Source: Temnopleurus reevesii (taxonomy: Eukaryota > Echinodermata > Echinoidea > Temnopleuroida > Temnopleuridae). Taken from it: a stretch of DNA of 22,067 nucleotides. The notes beneath the pieces were generated by a model. That model worked only from the letters and a program-made list of their open reading frames with translations. It ran no database searches and was not told the origin of the DNA. Both the position numbers and the translations under genes were made by a program. Every line of letters begins with the position of its first letter. The first letter of the stretch is position 1. Location of the stretch: contig BQKZ01002596.1 in assembly GCA_036244855.1 (NCBI GenBank), positions 1-22,067 of the forward strand, in the 5' to 3' direction. Below are positions 17,656-22,067 of the stretch, piece by piece.

Positions 17656-17774
17656 TCCTGTGATTAAAATTTTACATATTTCAGAACTCTCAAGATCAAA
17701 GGCTATAGTATTACACCAAACACCACCAAACACCCAAAGATGTTTAATTTCAAAAAGATTTTAAGCAACTATAC

Positions 17775-17876
17775 CTGATAGCCATCGACGATGTGTGGTG
17801 AGTTGACTGGTGTGCTGTTCTTAATATCAGCATTACTATTCTGATTGAGTCTGGTTGAACAGCGATTAGCCGTGGT
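17775..17876 (-). CDS. FNIP: FNIP exon: variable loop of the longin domain, ends VDGYQ
   Basis: The exon is 102 nt, 34 codons, phase 0 at both ends (residues 46-79). Acceptor atttccag, donor GTATAG. It encodes TTANRCSTRLNQNSNADIKN and then STPVNSPHIVDGYQ, and joins YTRSGSD of the next exon. Vertebrate FNIPs have a Ser-rich loop with S.DIK in this place, just before the conserved [10 protein letters not shown] run. The loop is weakly conserved, but the splice sites, the phase and the ...DIK... and GYQY... continuity support it. Confidence 0.85.
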
Positions 17877-18049
17877 CTGGAAATAAATATGCAGGAAACA
17901 GTGAACAATTTATTGCATAATTTTGCCCTTACCCAATTAAGAATGGTTGGGATTAGGAGTTAGATGTGATTTGAAAGAGAAAGTAATTCATAAACAAGCT
18001 CAGTTAAGAAAATAAAATCTGTGATCTCCTTGCATCACATTCAGTACTA

Positions 18050-18222
18050 GGTTTGTGTTTTATTAAGCTGTACGTAGGTCTACGCATGATTCTAGGAACC
18101 ACCAATGACCCTATCCTGCATTCCATAATAACTCCTGTCGCTGAAGCAAACCCAAGAAAGGGTCACCAGTCGTTCATAGAGTCATACTTTGATCTACGAG
18201 CAGCCGTATGAAATAACCCTGG
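18050..18222. mobile_element. Degenerate foldback MITE (~170 bp)
   Basis: The left arm (tttattaagctgtacgta, then accaatgaccctatcctg) and the complement of the right arm (tttcatacggctgctcgta, then gactggtgaccctttcttg) align over about 60 nt with scattered mismatches. The borders are approximate and no target duplication is clear. It resembles the widespread TTTCATAA-type MITEs of marine invertebrates, but the family is not certain. Confidence 0.55.
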
Positions 18223-18564
18223 TAATATTCTACCCAGATGCAAATACTTGGCAAATTATTTCATGAATTATCTATTCAATACAAGCATTCACTTTGATGT
18301 GTAAACAGGCTTTCATGAACTCAACTCATCCTATAACATTTGTAAAAATTAGTTGTTTGTGAGCCAAATACTCTTCAATTGGAAGTTCATTTTCACAATT
18401 TTCCCTAAAAATTGATTAACTAGTCTCCAACCTGTTGGGTTTCAGTTTTTCAAAAATGTGTTTCTCTCAGACTATGTTAATAACAGACAAAAATCAGTCA
18501 ACATTCTCAACCTTTTTAATCTAAAAAGATTATTAATGGGGTAAAAATAATAAATATGACTTAC

Positions 18565-18700
18565 ATTCCCATGTTGTGTGTTTTGTGGATCTACTCGACG
18601 GATTCCCTTGGAATCGATGATTAATGATTTCTTTCCTTTCACATCACACTTAACGATTACAAGACGAATCTGCTTTTCATCTAATAGTGGGGCTTGCCAG
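18565..18700 (-). CDS. FNIP: FNIP exon (most 5' exon in window): KQIRLVIVKCDVKGKK
   Basis: The exon is 136 nt: one base of a split codon, then 45 codons, ending in phase 0 (residues 1-45 of the window model). Acceptor cttttcag, donor GTAAGT. It encodes WQAPLLDEKQIRLVIVKCDV, then KGKKSLIIDSKGIRRV. The vertebrate counterpart is the FNIP N-terminal W.[21 protein letters not shown]...LFDS run, the first strand of the longin domain. The true N-terminus, some 30-40 residues upstream in vertebrates, must be on an exon to the right. I searched the minus strand of 18701-22067 and did not find it, so the gene is cut by the window edge. Confidence 0.93.
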
Positions 18701-18765
18701 CTGAAAAGATACAAAAGAATACAAGAATTTTAAGAATGTGCCCTTCAGTTAAGCAATCTCATTAA

Positions 18766-18927
18766 CCAGTTGAGGACTGAGTGTTCTTATAGCACCCACC
18801 TCTGCATGTATTAAAAGGGATACATGTATGTAAAGACTCTGTGGTTGAGTGCTATACAGTTACTGTGTGATCAGTGTAAAAGAATATGCAGAGGTGGGTG
18901 CTATCAGAACAGACAGTCCTCAACTGG
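18766..18927. mobile_element. MITE with ~42-bp terminal inverted repeats (162 bp)
   Basis: The left arm runs from CCAGTTGAGGACTGAGTG to CACCCACCTCTGCAT. The right arm is its complement, from ATGCAGAGGTGGGTGC to CAGTCCTCAACTGG, with about five mismatches. The loop is about 78 nt and has no coding capacity. No target duplication is obvious. Confidence 0.8.
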
Positions 18928-19192
18928 ACTACAATCGCAACAAAAGATACATGATTAAGACAATAATTTGAGATACAAAACACTTTTAGAACATGTAGGC
19001 TCTTTCATCTAAATTATTTGACTAATTCATTGCATTTTCAGTTATCCAGCGATCATGATGGGCAAATCAGATTGTATTCAGTTTCCTTTGGTCTGTAGTA
19101 ATTTAGCTTTGTGTGAAGTACAAAGCTTTGGTTTTAAGTTGCTACATGTAGATATTCTGTATCTCACCCCACAAGGACTTCAAGGACTTCTG

Positions 19193-19204
19193 CCCCCCCC
19201 CCCC
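19193..19204. repeat. Poly-C run
   Basis: About a dozen consecutive C, just outside the TTAA-flanked foldback. Length is liable to sequencing error. Similar mononucleotide runs occur at 20206-20226 (T10 followed by G10-11) and at the right edge of the window (poly-G). Confidence 0.8.
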
Positions 19205-19251
19205 TTCCACTTCTTTTGAGCAAAGATGTAAGATGTTCCTACATGTCTCTG

Positions 19252-19819
19252 TTAAAGGGGAACTACACTCAGACATTAAATTGCTATCATTAAATAAAGA
19301 AAAATAAGATGAACAAACTGTGAAAATTTGAGCAAAATCGGACAGTCCATTCAAAAGTTATGAATTTTCAAAGTATTTATTTACACCCCTCAAAATGGCT
19401 GCCAACATGGAGAACTCTCCATTCACTTTGTACACAAAATTTCACATTTTCCTTTTTTTCCAGAAAAGTAGACAAAATTTTGTTTCTTCGGTGAAATATA
19501 TTATAGCCACATCAATTTTGCAAGCATTCCAGAAAGAACGGTGTTGATTTTCCATTTGAAATATGATATTGATCAATTTTCAATCAATTTATATACAAAG
19601 TGAATGAGGAGTTCTCCATATGTATGACATCACAGATTATGCTAATTAGCTATACGCATGCCAATTCAAGGATGCTCAGCATAGGTGGAAATGATAACTT
19701 TGAAAATATATAACTTTTGAACGGATTATCCGATTTTGCTCAAATTTTCACAGTTTGTTCATCTGATTTTTCTTCATTTACTGACTATACATTATTGTCT
19801 GGGTGTAATTCTCCTTTAA
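19252..19819. mobile_element. TTAA-flanked foldback MITE (560 bp)
   Basis: The element at 19256-19815 lies between TTAA on each side (19252-19255 and 19816-19819), the target signature of piggyBac-type transposons. Its terminal inverted repeats start AGGGGAACTACAC on the left and AGGAGAATTACAC on the complement of the right. They continue for about 115 nt, including a nearly identical block with gatgaacaaactgtgaaaat. A second, inner inverted pair (ggagaactctccattcac and gtgaatgaggagttctcc) makes almost the whole element self-complementary. It has no coding capacity. Confidence 0.85.
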
Positions 19820-21523
19820 TAAGCAGCACTAGCAGCAGACATTAGCTGTAGACAGATAGAGAAACATGATATGGTTGCATAATCCGTCTGGTATTCCTGA
19901 TATCTGTAACCCTATTCTCTACACATGGCAAACAGTGTGTCTGGAGGATGAATAGAGGTCAATGGATAAAGGTGAATTGTTCAACAAGCAACATTGTGTT
20001 CATACCTGTACTTTAACGTTCTTGGGGAGAAATTTTGCATAAAAGAGACAGCTACAAGAACATTTATAAGCTACAAATACCATGCAAAATGTAACCAGCG
20101 GACCTACCAATTATCAGACAATTTAGGGTAGAAATTCAGACTGCCTTTCCTTACACATATAGTTGTGTAGTTGTGTTTAGTTTTTATGTATATTTGACGT
20201 CATACTTTTTTTTTTGGGGGGGGGGCTGCCCTCATATGATTAGCCAATGCCTGGGGATACCAAGCATTTGTACCACCAACAATTTTCATTCTGGTTAGTG
20301 GCTAGGTTGAGAGAGGGCGTTAAAAAGAAAATTTGTACATTGATTTTACACAAGTTTACTAAAACTGGACAGCGGAAAGCAAGTGGGCTGCAGCCCCAAG
20401 CCGCAAATCCCCCCTTCTCATCTCAATCTTGGATCACTGTCCAATGGTGGTCACTTTTTTTTACCCCTTCAAGTTTAAATACTGTAGCACTCGCAAACTG
20501 CCCTGTAATATTACTGCATCTACAGTAAGTGTATTTCATTCAGGGAGATGTATACACAACACATCCAGGCACAGCATTCCAACCCAACGAACCGGATGAT
20601 CGCAGAGCATCATCAAATGGTATCATTAACATACCGACCTTAGCTTGCTAAAACCAGTCTGACTAGTCTGTATGTTACCCCACAAGCCTCATCTACCGGT
20701 ATACCTGTATGTAGACTGTGTATAGGCCTACTGTAGACCCAAATACTTTCATCCAGGACACATTACAGCTCTAGTAGTCTACATACAGCCACGTCAAACT
20801 CTAAATATGAACGCTGCAAGGGCATATGATTTCATTTTCCACCTCAGAATTTTTCTCTTTCACTATTCATTTTTCACGATTTGAGGCTAGATACGGTACA
20901 TCTGGATTCTTTTTGTTTATCTGTACTACAAAAATTATCCAATCGCACTTCCGTTTGTGGATCCAGGAAATCAAATATCTTTATCATATCCGGTCATCCA
21001 TATACATGTACATGAATATGATTTTCTATGATTTCCTTCAAAGCTTGAGTCAAGCAATTACATGGATAATTTGTCTTCAATTCTAATTCTATGGTGAAAG
21101 CCAACCCTACATGAAAGTCTAGATACATGTAGCTGATAAAAAAGTAACAAATTAATAATCATTTACATGTAGGCCTACATGAACTTACTGCAAAAAAAAA
21201 TAATCCATGAGAACACTAAATTCATGGGAAATGGCAAATTACAGTTACATTTCGGTTGAACTGCAAATGTTGCTGATAAAGTTTTAGAATATCTTATTGA
21301 GTTCTAATTGCACCTGTAAGGAAAGATTATTTTCATGCCCTACCCCAAAACCTCTAGAACTAAACCATGAACTATAATTTTGACCCTATGCTCCAGATTC
21401 TCTAATTTATGCATTATACTCTCAAGACCTGTAATTAAGATGCTACTAATCAAATCATTATTTTTGTAGGTTAGAATTTGTTCATTTCCTTTTCAAGAAT
21501 TATCTAGAACTCCAATGAACATG
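19820..21523. other. AT-rich DNA, no exon found
   Basis: This region lies upstream of the first FNIP exon seen, so it is probably intron. It holds T10/G11 at 20206-20226 and an imperfect 14-nt inverted pair (ctgtatgtagact near 20706 and agtctacatacag near 20778). There are also several acatgta/tacatgt palindromes. Frames up to 93 codons (20247-20528) show no known domain. I see no promoter or CpG island. Confidence 0.4.
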
Positions 21524-21525
21524 TA

Positions 21526-21644
21526 CAGTATTGATCAAAATAATGTGAACAGATTCCCACCATGTCCCACCAAGGCCTATGTAAAACGCATGCATTTTCG
21601 TGGGACATGGTGTCCCACTGTTCACATTATTTCGATCAATACTG
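21526..21644. mobile_element. TA-flanked palindromic MITE (119 bp)
   Basis: CAGTATTGATCAAAATAATG on the left is matched by the complement of CATTATTTCGATCAATACTG on the right. The pairing continues through tgaacag and ccaccatgtcccac, giving arms of about 46 nt. TA flanks each end (21524-21525 and 21645-21646), as for Tc1/mariner elements. The CAGT terminus fits that superfamily. The loop is about 27 nt. Confidence 0.85.
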
Positions 21645-21675
21645 TACACAAGTTGAATATGTACATGCACATTTA

Positions 21676-21852
21676 GGGGGTGTTGTTCAAAAGTTGCAAT
21701 TGATCGCAAGTTGCAGTTGATCGGAATATGCAAATCAAAATAATTATTTCATGCGCGTCTTCTTAAATACGCACACCATGCGCGAATGAAAATGCGTGTT
21801 ACAAATGTGCAAAGTTGCAGTTGATTTGCAGTTGATTTTGAGCAACACCCAA
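21676..21852. mobile_element. MITE with GGGTGTTG(T/C)TCAAAA ends (177 bp)
   Basis: The left arm starts GGGGGTGTTGTTCAAAA, and the complement of the right arm starts TTGGGTGTTGCTCAAAA. Subterminal gttgca(g/a)ttgat motifs occur twice at each end. TTA on both sides (21673-21675 and 21853-21855) may be a 3-bp target duplication of the Harbinger type. The centre holds a GC-rich inverted pair (catgcgcg/catgcgcg). The superfamily call is tentative. Confidence 0.7.
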
Positions 21853-22067
21853 TTAGACAGATGTACAGGAGGTAGATGCCAAGATTCTTGACTTGAATTT
21901 GACCCAGCTCTAGAAGTTCATGGAGCATACTACCTACTGAGAAGAGAAATTCTGCACAGTTGTCAAAACCAACATGTAAGAACAGAACAAAATATCCTAA
22001 TATACTGCAGAGTATACATATCATGGCTAGGATTACAAACCGCGGGGAGGGGTAGGAGGGGGGGGGG

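Larger units (their letters stand above)
4889..18700 (-). other. FNIP: FNIP gene (folliculin-interacting protein), 5'-incomplete span
   Basis: Twelve exons on the minus strand join in frame to 619 residues plus a stop. Matches to vertebrate FNIP1/FNIP2 occur in the right order along the whole span, so this is one gene and not scattered pseudogene pieces. FNIP is a longin/DENN-domain protein. It pairs with folliculin as a RagC/D GTPase-activating complex on lysosomes, and also binds AMPK and HSP90. Human FNIP1 is about twice as long. The central DENN segment and the variable linker after it are not found here, and the N-terminal exon(s) lie beyond the right edge. Introns run from 51 to about 2871 bp. 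FNIP1 and FNIP2 cannot be told apart; an invertebrate is expected to have a single gene. Confidence 0.93.

Noticed and set aside
18472..18564. Continuation of the longin exon frame beyond GN (VSHIYYF...)
   Set aside because: A strong GTAAGT donor ends the exon at 18565, the phase fits the next exon and the similarity to FNIP ends there.
19820..22067. Search for the FNIP first exon
   Set aside because: No minus-strand frame here shows the Met-start basic N-terminus or a donor in the required phase; the first exon is presumed to lie outside the window.

Overview
The window is eukaryotic, intron-rich, AT-rich DNA, most likely from a sea urchin or another echinoderm. The species call is inference. 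It rests on a split gene whose product is animal-type, many short foldback/MITE elements, and one foldback element whose arms are built of 15-16 bp direct repeats, the layout of the sea urchin TU family. No bacterial gene, rRNA, tRNA or CRISPR array is visible.

One protein-coding gene is recognisable. It lies on the minus strand between about 18700 and 4889 and encodes a folliculin-interacting protein (FNIP1/FNIP2 family). Twelve exons are placed here, with GT-AG borders and mutually compatible phases. Joined in order they give 619 residues plus a stop, open at the N-terminus because the first exon(s) lie beyond the right edge. Landmarks are an N-terminal longin-type block (QIRLVIV, GEMLFGS, PPKVMLSRVF), a Ser-rich linker with LHRRWLRNQ, the FFFSHF block, the LYTSPRI block, and the C-terminal FGRSLLGGYC, ADTDNW, MHLEDRLQELYF and DLPLLLAVASVHSP blocks. 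FNIP proteins bind folliculin. The complex acts at the lysosome as a GTPase-activating complex for RagC/D in amino-acid signalling to mTORC1, and also binds AMPK and HSP90. The centre of the protein (after PLAW and before SEQIFELEM) was not found, and only 660 bp of intron separate those exons.

Layout, left to right: 1-650 pyrimidine-rich low-complexity DNA; 651-3067 featureless AT-rich DNA; 3068-4500 three small inverted-repeat elements around a GC-richer patch; 4560-5131 the FNIP terminal exon with a decayed tandem array over its 3' end; 5132-7285 a 152-bp tandem array split by a 1.55-kb TA-flanked element; 7990-10145 five exons between further tandem arrays; 10146-12375 two exons with a Tigger-like MITE and a TU-like foldback element; 12376-15025 a long intron with a retrotransposon scrap and a ~0.4-kb tandem duplication; 15026-18700 five exons with SINE/LINE debris, another exon-derived array and two MITEs; 18701-22067 no exon found, but four more inverted-repeat elements.

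The most unusual feature is that tandem duplications repeatedly start at FNIP exon edges. Introns next to at least four exon borders carry decayed copies of the exon end with its splice site. I found no evidence of a new multi-gene system.
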